DNA of 21,896 bases from contig JAGWNV010000006.1 of the NCBI GenBank assembly GCA_028872975.1, positions 1-21,896 of the forward strand. Direction: 5' to 3'. Below the pieces are notes generated by a model. That model did no database searches, had not been told where the DNA came from, and saw only the letters and a list, made by a program, of their open reading frames with translations. A program made the position numbers and the translations under genes. This DNA comes from Acidobacteriota bacterium (GTDB lineage: Bacteria > Actinomycetota > Acidimicrobiia > Acidimicrobiales > UBA8190). Positions 6,346-13,108 of this stretch are shown one piece after another. How positions within the stretch are numbered: position 1 is the first letter of the stretch; each line of letters begins with the position of its first letter.

Positions 6346-8796
6346 ATGGGCCCGACGGAGACGAGAAGCGCACCGCCCTCCGGGCCGGCGCGGGCGGAGA
6401 CGGGCCGGCCCCCGGCGCGCCTCGACTCGCTCACCGGACTCCGCTTCGTCGCCGCCCTGGTGGTCTTCGGGCTCCACCTGCAGCTGCTCTTCCCCTTCGC
6501 CCCCTACGCCGTGCTCACCAGGGTGGTGGGCCAGGGCGGCGCCGGCGTCTCGTTCTTCTTCGTCCTGAGCGGCTTCGTCCTCACCTGGTCGCGGCGCCGA
6601 AGCGACACCTCGGGGGCCTTCTACCGGCGGCGGTTCGCCAGGATCTACCCGCTCCACGTCGCCACCTGGGGCGCCATGGTGGCCGTGCTGGCGCTGTGGT
6701 CGGTGGCGCCCCACGCCGGGCCCGCCGTCGTCTCCCTGGCGCTGCTCGGGCCCTGGGTGCCGTCCATGCACTACGCGCAGGCGGTGAACGTGCCGGCCTG
6801 GTCGCTCGGGTGCGAGGCCTTCTTCTACGCCTTCTTCCCGTTCCTCCACGGCCCCCTGACGCGCCTCAGCGCGCCCCGGCGCCGGGCCGCGCTGCTCGCC
6901 GCCATGGTGGCGGTCTTCGCCGTCGCCGCCCTGTGCGCCCCGGCGGGCTACGGGACGACGAAGTACTGGCTGCTGTACTTCTTCCCGCCGACCCGGCTGC
7001 TCGAGTTCGTGATCGGCATGGGGTTGGCCGTCGAGCTGCGCCACGGCCGGCTGCCGAAGGTGCCCCTGAGCGGCGCCCTCGGGCTGGCCGCTGGCGCCTA
7101 CCTGGCCGCCGGGTGGGCGCCGTCGCCGTACCGCCCGGTGGCCGTCACCATCGTCCCGTTCTGCCTCCTCGTCGTGGCCGCCGCCCAGCGGGACCGGACC
7201 GGGGCGCGCTCGGTGTTGGCGCGCCGGCCCCTCGTGGCCCTCGGGTCGTGGTCGTACGCCTTCTACCTCGTCCACTTCCCGCTCATGACCGCCACCGCCC
7301 TGCTCCTCGCCCGCCACGGGGTCCAGCTCGGCGTGGCCGGGGGCGTCCTGCTCGGCCTGTCCATGCTGGCCGGCTCGACGGCCCTCGCTGCCGGGCTCCA
7401 CCGCTTCGTCGAGCGACCCCTGGAGCGGCGCCTGCGCCACGGCGCCCGGCCGACGGTGGCCAGGGAGGGCCCGTGGGGCCCCGCCGCGTGGCTCGTGGGG
7501 GCCCTCGGCCTGGGTGTGCGCGTCGGCGTCGTCCTCGTGACCCACGTCCGACTCCTGAACGACAGCGCCGACTACCAACGGCTGGCCGTGTCCCTCGCCC
7601 ACGGGCACGGCTTCGGGACCTCGCACTTCGCCCCGGGGGGCGGGCCCACGGCGCTACGGCCGCCGCTGTACCCGCTGTTCGTGGCGGGCGTGTACAAGGC
7701 CGTGGGCGTCCACCTCTCGGCGGCGCGGCTGGCCGGCGCCGTGCTCGGCGCCCTCGCCGTCGTCCTGCTCGTGGTGGTGGCCTGGCACCTGTGGGGCCGC
7801 ACCGTGGGCCTCGTCGCCGGGGTGCTGGCGGCGGTGTTCCCGCCGGCGGTGATGGCGTCGACGGCCCTCATGAGCGAGGCGCTGGCCGTGCCGCTCGAAC
7901 TGGCCGCCCTCTTGTGCGTCCTCTCCTACCGGCGCGCCCCGCACGTCGGGTGGGCGCTCGGGTCGGGGGGCCTCCTCGGCCTCCTCGTCCTCGCCCGCCC
8001 CAGCCTGGCCGTCCTCGCCGTTCCCATCCTCGTCCTCCTCTACCGGCGCCGGCCCACCTGGCGGCAGCTCGGCGCCGCCGGGCTCGTCGTCGTGGCCGGT
8101 GCTGCCGTCGTGACGCCCTGGCTGGTGCGGGACCGGATCGTCATGGGCAGCTGGGTGCCCGTCACGACCCAGAGCGGCTACGTCCTGTCGGGCACCTACA
8201 ACGCCACCTCGGCCCACGACCCCCACGAGCCCGCCGCCTGGCGCCCCGCCAACCTCGACCCGGCCATGGACGGCGTCATCCTCGGCCATCCCGGCGCCGG
8301 TGAGCTCCGCACCGACGCGTTGCTGCAGTCGGCGGCGGTCTCCTACCTCCGGCACCACCCGACCTACGTCGTGACGGTGGTGGCGAACAACACGCTGCGG
8401 CTGTTCGACGTGGCGCCGCTCGCCGAGGTGCGGGCCGCCACCACGAGCGAGTACGGATACGGGGCGGTGGCAGGGACCCTCGAGGCCGGGGGCGGCGTCC
8501 TCGTCGTGGCCCTGGCCCTCCTCGGGCTCTGCACCCGGCGCGGGAGACGGGTGCCCCTCGCCGTGGTGGGTGCACCGGTCCTCCTGGGGGCCGGCACCGT
8601 CTTCCTCCAGGCCGTCCCCCGGTTCCGCGCCGTCATCGACCCCTTCCTCCTCATGCTGGCCGCCGTGACCGTCGTGACCGTCGCCGGCGCCCTGCGGGCG
8701 AGGTGGCGGCCGGTGCCGACCCTGCCGACGGCGCTGGGCCTCCCCGCCGTCGCTCCGGCGCCCCCAACCCCGGCCCCAACCCCGGTCGGGTCCTAG
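6346..8796 (+). CDS. Fusion of acyltransferase-3 (OafA-like) and GT-C (PMT/ArnT-like) glycosyltransferase
   Basis: An 816-residue multi-spanning membrane protein with two full enzyme domains in one open frame. Residues 25-365 match acyltransferase family 3: RLDSLTGLRFVAALVVFGLH with the expected His44 in the first helix, GAGVSFFFVLSGFVLTW, RRRFARIYPLH (Arg94-Arg99), WSLGCEAFFYAFFP (Trp152-Glu157) and the closing HRFVERPLERRLR. Residues about 380-790 match GT-C enzymes of the GT39/PMT_2 type: NDSADYQRLAVSLAHGHGF (Asp406, Asp409 as candidate catalytic acids), LRPPLYPLFVAGVYKAVG, repeated hydrophobic helices and LARPSLAVLAVPILVLLYR. AT3 proteins acylate surface sugars; GT-C enzymes move sugars from polyprenyl-phosphate carriers. 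An envelope glycan or protein is the likely target; the substrate is unknown. The tail is Pro-rich and repeat-coded. The gene starts 109 bp after cysC. Confidence 0.85.
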   Translation: MGPTETRSAPPSGPARAETGRPPARLDSLTGLRFVAALVVFGLHLQLLFPFAPYAVLTRVVGQGGAGVSFFFVLSGFVLTWSRRRSDTSGAFYRRRFARIYPLHVATWGAMVAVLALWSVAPHAGPAVVSLALLGPWVPSMHYAQAVNVPAWSLGCEAFFYAFFPFLHGPLTRLSAPRRRAALLAAMVAVFAVAALCAPAGYGTTKYWLLYFFPPTRLLEFVIGMGLAVELRHGRLPKVPLSGALGLAAGAYLAAGWAPSPYRPVAVTIVPFCLLVVAAAQRDRTGARSVLARRPLVALGSWSYAFYLVHFPLMTATALLLARHGVQLGVAGGVLLGLSMLAGSTALAAGLHRFVERPLERRLRHGARPTVAREGPWGPAAWLVGALGLGVRVGVVLVTHVRLLNDSADYQRLAVSLAHGHGFGTSHFAPGGGPTALRPPLYPLFVAGVYKAVGVHLSAARLAGAVLGALAVVLLVVVAWHLWGRTVGLVAGVLAAVFPPAVMASTALMSEALAVPLELAALLCVLSYRRAPHVGWALGSGGLLGLLVLARPSLAVLAVPILVLLYRRRPTWRQLGAAGLVVVAGAAVVTPWLVRDRIVMGSWVPVTTQSGYVLSGTYNATSAHDPHEPAAWRPANLDPAMDGVILGHPGAGELRTDALLQSAAVSYLRHHPTYVVTVVANNTLRLFDVAPLAEVRAATTSEYGYGAVAGTLEAGGGVLVVALALLGLCTRRGRRVPLAVVGAPVLLGAGTVFLQAVPRFRAVIDPFLLMLAAVTVVTVAGALRARWRPVPTLPTALGLPAVAPAPPTPAPTPVGS
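8762..8785 (+). repeat. Perfect 12-bp tandem duplication; G-quadruplex motif on the - strand
   Basis: CCCCAACCCCGG occurs twice in tandem (8762-8773, 8774-8785), preceded by one more C. It codes for the Pro/Thr/Ala/Val tail of the fusion protein. On the - strand it reads G4-TT-G4-CC-G4-TT-G5 in reverse order of the C-runs: four runs of four or more G with 2-nt loops, an ideal quadruplex pattern in the template strand. Confidence 0.85.
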
Positions 8797-8797
8797 C

Positions 8798-8829
8798 CGG
8801 CGGTCCCCACCGGGCGGGGTCCACCGCCG
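8798..8829 (+). terminator. GC-rich terminator-like hairpin after the fusion gene
   Basis: CGGCGGT (8798-8804) pairs with ACCGCCG (8823-8829), and inside it CCCC (8805-8808) pairs with GGGG (8816-8819) around a 7-nt loop, with a TCC bulge on the right arm. It begins 2 nt after the stop codon (TAG 8794-8796). There is no T-tract, as is common for actinobacterial terminators. The next gene has its own promoter-like box at 8846. Confidence 0.5.
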
Positions 8830-8845
8830 TGTCGCAACCCGTTGC

Positions 8846-8851
8846 TAGCCT
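8846..8851 (+). promoter_or_regulatory. -10-like box TAGCCT before ruvC, probably leaderless
   Basis: TAGCCT is identical to the hexamer before cysD and ends 8 nt before the ruvC ATG (8860). It lies 17 nt after a terminator-like hairpin, so a new transcript for ruvCAB probably starts here. No -35 is recognisable. Confidence 0.45.
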
Positions 8852-8859
8852 GCGAACGC

Positions 8860-9369
8860 ATGTTCGTCCTGGGCATCGATCCGGGCCTGTCGCGCTGCGG
8901 CTACGGGGCGGTCGCCAGGCGCCCCGGGGGCCTCGAGGCACGGGCCGGCGGGGTGGTCCGCACCGACCCGGCGGCGCCGCTTCCCGAGCGGCTCCTGCTC
9001 CTCCACGGAGAGCTGCGCGCCATCGTGGCCGAGCTGGCGCCCGATGCCGTGGTCGTCGAGCGGGTGCTGTTCCAGACGAACGCCCGCACCGCCATGGCCA
9101 CCGGCCAGGCCGCCGGGATCGCCCTCGTGGCCGCCGCCGAGGCCGGCTGCCGGGTCGTCCAGTACAGCGCCAACGAGGTGAAGATGGCGGTCGTCGGCTA
9201 CGGCTCGGCCACGAAGGAGCAGGTCCAGCGGATGGTGGCCGCCCTCCTCGGCCTGGCCACCCCGCCCAAGCCGCCTGACGTGGCCGACGCCCTCGCTCTG
9301 GCCGTGTGCCACCTCGGGGCGAGCTCGGTGCAGCGGGCCGTCGACGCCGCCGTGGGGGCATGGCCGTGA
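8860..9369 (+). CDS. ruvC: Holliday junction endonuclease RuvC
   Basis: RuvC is the dimeric endonuclease that resolves Holliday junctions left by RuvAB branch migration. The 169-residue protein has all four catalytic acids in order: Asp7 in GIDPGLSRCGYG, Glu67 in VVVERVLFQ, and Asp140 and Asp143 in PPDVADALALAVCH. The motifs NARTAMATGQAAG and NEVKMAVVGYGSATKEQVQRM are also typical. ATG 8860 is chosen over the in-frame TTG 8842, because the family N-terminus starts at this Met and the upstream codons overlap a -10-like box. The 3' end overlaps ruvA. Usually ruvC follows yebC directly; here the cys/glycosyltransferase block intervenes. Confidence 0.96.
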   Translation: MFVLGIDPGLSRCGYGAVARRPGGLEARAGGVVRTDPAAPLPERLLLLHGELRAIVAELAPDAVVVERVLFQTNARTAMATGQAAGIALVAAAEAGCRVVQYSANEVKMAVVGYGSATKEQVQRMVAALLGLATPPKPPDVADALALAVCHLGASSVQRAVDAAVGAWP

Positions 9370-9962
9370 TCGGCTGGCTGCGGGGCCGGCTCGTGGCCCG
9401 CACGGCGGAGGCGGAGCTCCTCCTTGACGTGGGGGGGGTGGGATATCGCGTGTCGGTGCCCGCCGCCCTCCTGGCCGCCACGAGCGAGGGCGAGGAGCTC
9501 GAGCTGCACGTCCACACCCACGTGCGCGAGGACGCCATCGTCCTCTACGGGTTCGCCGGGGCCGAGGACCGCCGGTGCTTCGAGGCACTGCTCGGCGCCC
9601 ACGGCGTGGGCCCGGCGCTCGCCCTCGCCGTGCTGTCGGCCCTGTCGCCACCCGACCTGGTGCGGGCCGTGCTGGAGGAGGACATCGACACCCTGTGCGC
9701 CGTGCCCGGCGTAGGACGCAAGACGGCGGCACGGCTCGTGCTCGACCTGCGGTCGCGACTGTCGATGCCCGAACCGGTGGGCCGGCCCGTGCCCGGCGCC
9801 GGCGCCGGGGTGCCCGCGGCGCGCCAGGAGGTGCGCGCCGCGCTGGCCGAGCTCGGCTACGGCGCAGAGGAGATCCGGCGCGTCATGGCCGACGTGCCCA
9901 CCGAGGGCGCCGTCGAGGACCTGCTGCGCCAGGCCCTGCGGGAGCTGGCGGGCGCCCGGTGA
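9360..9962 (+). CDS. ruvA: Holliday junction DNA helicase subunit RuvA
   Basis: RuvA binds four-way junctions as a tetramer and loads the RuvB motors. The 200-residue protein shows the N-terminal OB fold (IGWLRGRLV, LLDVGGVGYRVSVP, HVREDAIVLYGF), two helix-hairpin-helix motifs (LLGAHGVGPALALAVLS and LCAVPGVGRKTAARLVLDL), an Ala/Gly/Pro-rich linker and the C-terminal RuvB-contact domain (VRAALAELGYGAEEIRRVM to the end). Two starts are possible: ATG 9360, overlapping ruvC by 10 bp, or GTG 9366, which gives the canonical MIGWLRG N-terminus and a GTGA overlap like those elsewhere in this window. I report ATG 9360 but regard GTG 9366 as equally likely. Confidence 0.95.
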   Translation: MAVIGWLRGRLVARTAEAELLLDVGGVGYRVSVPAALLAATSEGEELELHVHTHVREDAIVLYGFAGAEDRRCFEALLGAHGVGPALALAVLSALSPPDLVRAVLEEDIDTLCAVPGVGRKTAARLVLDLRSRLSMPEPVGRPVPGAGAGVPAARQEVRAALAELGYGAEEIRRVMADVPTEGAVEDLLRQALRELAGAR

Positions 9963-11050
9963 CCGGCCGCCACGAGGTCCTGGCCCCCTCGGCCGAGGAC
10001 GACTTGGGCCTCGGTCCCCGCCGCCCCGTCGACCCCGGGCCCGACCCTGCCGACCCCGCCGAGCTCGCCGACGAGCTGCGCCTGCGGCCCCGGCGCCTCG
10101 AGGAGTTCCAGGGACAGCCCCAGCTCACCGAGCACCTCGAGATCGTCCTGGAGGCGGCGCGCCGGCGGGGCCAGCCCGTCGACCACATGCTCTTCGCCGG
10201 CCCGCCGGGGCTGGGCAAGACCACAATGGCGGGGATCGTCGCCGCCGAGATGGGGGTGGGGCTGCGGATCACCTCGGGCCCGGCCCTGGTGCGCAGCGGC
10301 GACCTGGCCGCCATCCTCACCGACCTCCAGCCCGGCGACGTGCTCTTCATCGACGAGATCCACCGCCTGCCCCGGCCGGTCGAGGAGGTCCTCTACCCGG
10401 CCATGGAGGACTTCCAGCTCGACATCCTCATCGGCAAGGGGCCGACGGCGCGCTCCATCCGCCTCGAGCTGCCGCGCTTCACCCTCGTCGGGGCGACGAC
10501 GCGGACCGGCCTCTTGACCGGCCCGTTGCGCGACCGGTTCGGGTTCGTGGGGCGACTCGACCTCTACGACGCGGACTCCCTCGCCGGGATCGTGGAGCGC
10601 GCCGCGGGGATCCTCGGTGTGGCCGTCGACGCCGCCGGGGCCCGGGTGGTCGCCTCGCGGGCGCGCGGCACCCCCCGCATCGCCAACCGGCTGTTGCGGC
10701 GCGTGCGCGACTTCGTCGAGGTCCGGGCCGAGGGGGCCATCACCGCGGCGCTGGCCGTCGAGGGCCTCGAGCTCTTCGGCGTCGACCATCTCGGTCTCGA
10801 CAAGGTGGACCGGGCCATCCTCGAGGCCCTGTGCGCGCGCTTCGGCGGCCGGCCGGTGGGACTGGTCACCCTGGCGCAGTGCGTGGGGGAGGAGACCGAC
10901 ACCATCGAGGACGCCTACGAGCCCTTCCTCCTGCAGCAGGGACTCCTCCAGCGCACGCCCCGGGGCCGGGTGGCCACGCCGCACGCGTACGCCCATCTGG
11001 GGCTGACCGAGCCGCCGTCGGCGTTGGGGAGCGCCCCCCGGCTCTGGTAG
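9959..11050 (+). CDS. ruvB: Holliday junction branch migration ATPase RuvB
   Basis: RuvB is the hexameric AAA+ motor of branch migration. The protein has 363 residues if it starts at GTG 9959, which overlaps the ruvA TGA (GTGA); the open frame extends further upstream but only through ruvA. Visible are a variable Asp/Pro-rich N-terminus, RPRRLEEFQGQ, Walker A GPPGLGKTT (from residue 81), Walker B LFIDEIHRL, the sensor 1 and arginine-finger region GATTRTGLLTGPLRDRFGF, the sensor 2 region SRARGTPRIANRLLRRVRDF, and the winged-helix domain (LGLDKVDRAIL, GGRPVGLVTLA, EETDTIEDAYEPFLLQQG). It ends 85 bp before yajC. All catalytic elements are intact. Confidence 0.97.
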   Translation: MTGRHEVLAPSAEDDLGLGPRRPVDPGPDPADPAELADELRLRPRRLEEFQGQPQLTEHLEIVLEAARRRGQPVDHMLFAGPPGLGKTTMAGIVAAEMGVGLRITSGPALVRSGDLAAILTDLQPGDVLFIDEIHRLPRPVEEVLYPAMEDFQLDILIGKGPTARSIRLELPRFTLVGATTRTGLLTGPLRDRFGFVGRLDLYDADSLAGIVERAAGILGVAVDAAGARVVASRARGTPRIANRLLRRVRDFVEVRAEGAITAALAVEGLELFGVDHLGLDKVDRAILEALCARFGGRPVGLVTLAQCVGEETDTIEDAYEPFLLQQGLLQRTPRGRVATPHAYAHLGLTEPPSALGSAPRLW

Positions 11051-11071
11051 GGGGTCACCGGTGGGCCCAGG

Positions 11072-11095
11072 GCCGAGGGTGGCCTCGGCTATCGT
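11072..11095 (+). promoter_or_regulatory. Short hairpin and -10-like box before yajC
   Basis: GCCGAG (11072-11077) can pair with CTCGGC (11084-11089) around a 6-nt loop, and TATCGT (11090-11095) follows directly. The box would place transcription start near 11102, leaving a leader of about 35 nt with a GGAG at 11116-11119 before the ATG at 11136. The hexamer is a reasonable -10, but no -35 is visible. Confidence 0.3.
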
Positions 11096-11135
11096 CGTGC
11101 GTTCGGACACCGAGCCGGAGAAGCCCCCCGTCCCC

Positions 11136-11585
11136 ATGCCCAGCCTCGCAGCCGTCTTGCTGGCGGCCTCGTCGAAGTCCTCGACCACGCCCACGTCGGG
11201 GAGCTCGCTGTCCTTGCTCATCCTCTTCGTGTTCGTCCTGGGCGCCTACTTCCTCTTCATCCGCCCCCGCTCCCAGGCGGCCCGCCGCCAGCGGGAGGAC
11301 CTCCAGGAGATCGTGACCGGCGACGAGGTCCTGACCGGGGCCGGCATCTTCGGCACCGTGCTCGACGTGGCCGCCGACCGGGTGACCCTGGAGACGGCGC
11401 CGGGGACGAGGATCACCGTCCTGCGCTCCACCATCGCCAGGCGGATCACCCCCCAGACCGTCGAGGACGACTGGGAGCCCCACGAGGAGGCTGCGGGCGA
11501 GGACCACGACCACGACGGACACGACGGCCACGACCACGACGGCCACGAGGAGTTGCCCGGACCCGGTGAGGAGGGCGGACGGTGA
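11136..11585 (+). CDS. yajC: Sec translocon accessory protein YajC with a His/Asp-rich tail
   Basis: YajC associates with SecDF at the Sec translocon. With ATG 11136 the protein has 149 residues: a short Ser/Thr-rich start, one membrane helix (LSLLILFVFVLGAYFLFI), the signature IRPRSQAARRQRE, and the small domain DLQEIVTGDEVLTGAGIFGTV. In-frame GTG codons at 11061 and 11097 would add a Pro/charged stretch with no family counterpart, so ATG 11136 is preferred. The family is usually 90-120 residues; the extra length is an acidic tail with EDHDHDGHDGHDHDGHEE at about 122-139. Known YajC topology puts this tail in the cytoplasm. The TGA overlaps the secD GTG (GTGA). Confidence 0.93.
   Translation: MPSLAAVLLAASSKSSTTPTSGSSLSLLILFVFVLGAYFLFIRPRSQAARRQREDLQEIVTGDEVLTGAGIFGTVLDVAADRVTLETAPGTRITVLRSTIARRITPQTVEDDWEPHEEAAGEDHDHDGHDGHDHDGHEELPGPGEEGGR
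11504..11542 (+). repeat. Direct repeat coding the YajC His/Asp tail
   Basis: CCACGACCACGACGG occurs exactly at 11504-11518 and 11528-11542, a 24-bp period, with CAC/GAC codon alternation between. It codes for six His and six Asp residues within 16 positions. The period is a multiple of three, so expansion or contraction keeps the frame. Confidence 0.85.
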
Positions 11586-13108
11586 AGCGGCCTCTCGTCG
11601 TCAGCCTGCTCGTGACCGTGGCGGTGAGCCTGGCCGCCTTCGGGGGCAGCCTGGCCGGGCACTGGTCGCCGAAGCTCGGGCTCGACCTCGCCGGCGGGTC
11701 GGAGGTCGTGTACCAGCCGGCGCGGAAGATCTCCACCGCCGACATGAACACCACCGTCAACATCATCCGCAACCGCGTCCAGGCCGGTGGCGTGTCGGGG
11801 GCCCAGGTGAATTCCCAGGGCGGGAACGTGGTGGTCCAGCTGCCGGGCGTGAAGAACCCGCAGTCGGTGATCAACCTGATCGGCCAGACCGCCGCCATGC
11901 AGTTCCGCCCCGTGCTCTGCTTCGCGCCGCCCTACGCGACGCCGGCCAAGGGCAAGACGGCGCCGAGCGGGGTCCCGAGCGGCTGCTCGTCGCCGCAGTA
12001 CGAGCTCACCGCCGCCAACCTGGCGGTGAACACAAGCACCCAGCAGCCCGCCAACAACATCGGGTCGGACCCGGCGCTGGCCGCCTATCCCTCGAGCACC
12101 CCCACCTACAACGACACCCACGCCAACTCCGTCGTCCTGGTGCCGGCGGCCGCCAACTCCGGCCAGAGTGGCCTGCGGTACCTCCTCGGGCCCTCCGGCG
12201 TCCCCGGCACCGCCGTCCACAGCGCCCAGGCCCAGTTCCAGACGCCCAACTGGACGGTCCTCGTCAACCTGACCTCCGACGGCGCCAACCTGTGGGACAA
12301 GCTGGCCCAGCAGCAGTTCCACGCCTACATCGCCATCGACCTCGACGGCCAGGTGCAGTCGGCCCCGCTCACCCAGCCAGGCCAGGCCACGTTCTCGTCG
12401 TTCCAGGGCAAGGTGCAGATCACCGGCAACTTCACCCAGACGACCGCCCAGAACCTGGCCCTCGTGCTCAACTACGGCGCCCTGCCCGTGCCCCTGCACC
12501 GGATCGACCAGAACACGGTCTCACCCACGCTGGGCAAGTCCTCGCTCAAGGCGGGCCTGGCCGCCGGCATCGGCGGGCTCGTCCTCGTGCTCATCTACAT
12601 GATCTTCTACTACCGGGCCCTCGGCGTCGTCGTGGTCTCGGGGCTCGTCCTCACCGCGGCGCTGCTGTGGGCGATCATCTCGGCCCTCGGCCACACCTCG
12701 CTCAACCTGACCCTGGACCTCGCCGGCGTGACCGGCCTCATCGTGTCCATCGGCATCACGGTGGACTCCTACATCGTCTACTTCGAGCGGTTGAAGGACG
12801 AGGCGCGCGCCGGGCGGTCGGTGCGGTCGAGCGTCGACAAGGGCTTCCAGGGCGCCTTCCGGACGGTGCTGGCCGCCGACCTGGTCTCGCTGGCCGCCGC
12901 CGTCGTGCTCTACCTCCTGTCGGTGGGCAGCGTCCAGGGCTTCGCCTTCTTCCTCGGCCTCTCGACGCTGCTCGACCTGGCCATGACCCTCGCCTTCACC
13001 CGGCCGCTCGTGATCCTCCTGGGCCGCTCCAGCGCCATCACCGACGCCCGGATCATCGGCATCGCCAGGGGCCTGGCCGTCGACCGCGACAGGGAGAAGT
13101 CGGCATGA
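11582..13108 (+). CDS. secD: Protein translocase subunit SecD
   Basis: SecD works with SecF as an RND-type, proton-driven complex that pulls secreted proteins from the SecYEG channel. The 508-residue protein has an N-terminal helix (about 4-25), the motif LGLDLAGGSEVVYQ, a large extracytoplasmic P1 region with an insertion rich in Ser, Asn, Gln and Pro (about 120-215), the P1 base strand ALTQ-like QSAPLTQPGQATF, and five C-terminal helices. Asp395 in GITVDSYIVYFERLKDE is the conserved membrane acidic residue linked to proton use. GTG 11582 overlaps the yajC TGA, and a strong site GAGGAGGG (11568-11575) lies 6 nt upstream. The end overlaps secF (ATGA). Confidence 0.96.
   Translation: MKRPLVVSLLVTVAVSLAAFGGSLAGHWSPKLGLDLAGGSEVVYQPARKISTADMNTTVNIIRNRVQAGGVSGAQVNSQGGNVVVQLPGVKNPQSVINLIGQTAAMQFRPVLCFAPPYATPAKGKTAPSGVPSGCSSPQYELTAANLAVNTSTQQPANNIGSDPALAAYPSSTPTYNDTHANSVVLVPAAANSGQSGLRYLLGPSGVPGTAVHSAQAQFQTPNWTVLVNLTSDGANLWDKLAQQQFHAYIAIDLDGQVQSAPLTQPGQATFSSFQGKVQITGNFTQTTAQNLALVLNYGALPVPLHRIDQNTVSPTLGKSSLKAGLAAGIGGLVLVLIYMIFYYRALGVVVVSGLVLTAALLWAIISALGHTSLNLTLDLAGVTGLIVSIGITVDSYIVYFERLKDEARAGRSVRSSVDKGFQGAFRTVLAADLVSLAAAVVLYLLSVGSVQGFAFFLGLSTLLDLAMTLAFTRPLVILLGRSSAITDARIIGIARGLAVDRDREKSA

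Noticed and set aside
6091..7626. 511-codon open frame on the - strand
   Set aside because: Antisense of cysC and of the fusion gene; the protein is Gly/Arg/Glu/His-rich without motifs, while the + strand frames carry clear family motifs.
8842..8859. TTG start for RuvC adding MLACER
   Set aside because: These codons overlap the -10-like box and the family N-terminus begins at ATG 8860 with Asp7 in the expected place.
8796..8859. Small RNA or tRNA between the fusion gene and ruvC
   Set aside because: Only one hairpin of about 32 nt is visible; no cloverleaf or T-loop sequence.
11061..11135. GTG start for YajC adding 25 residues
   Set aside because: The added stretch has no family counterpart and covers a hairpin and a -10-like box; ATG 11136 is better.
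11499..11585. Frameshift artefact as the cause of the YajC His/Asp tail
   Set aside because: The frame continues with normal third-position GC bias into a TGA that overlaps the secD start exactly, as at other junctions here.
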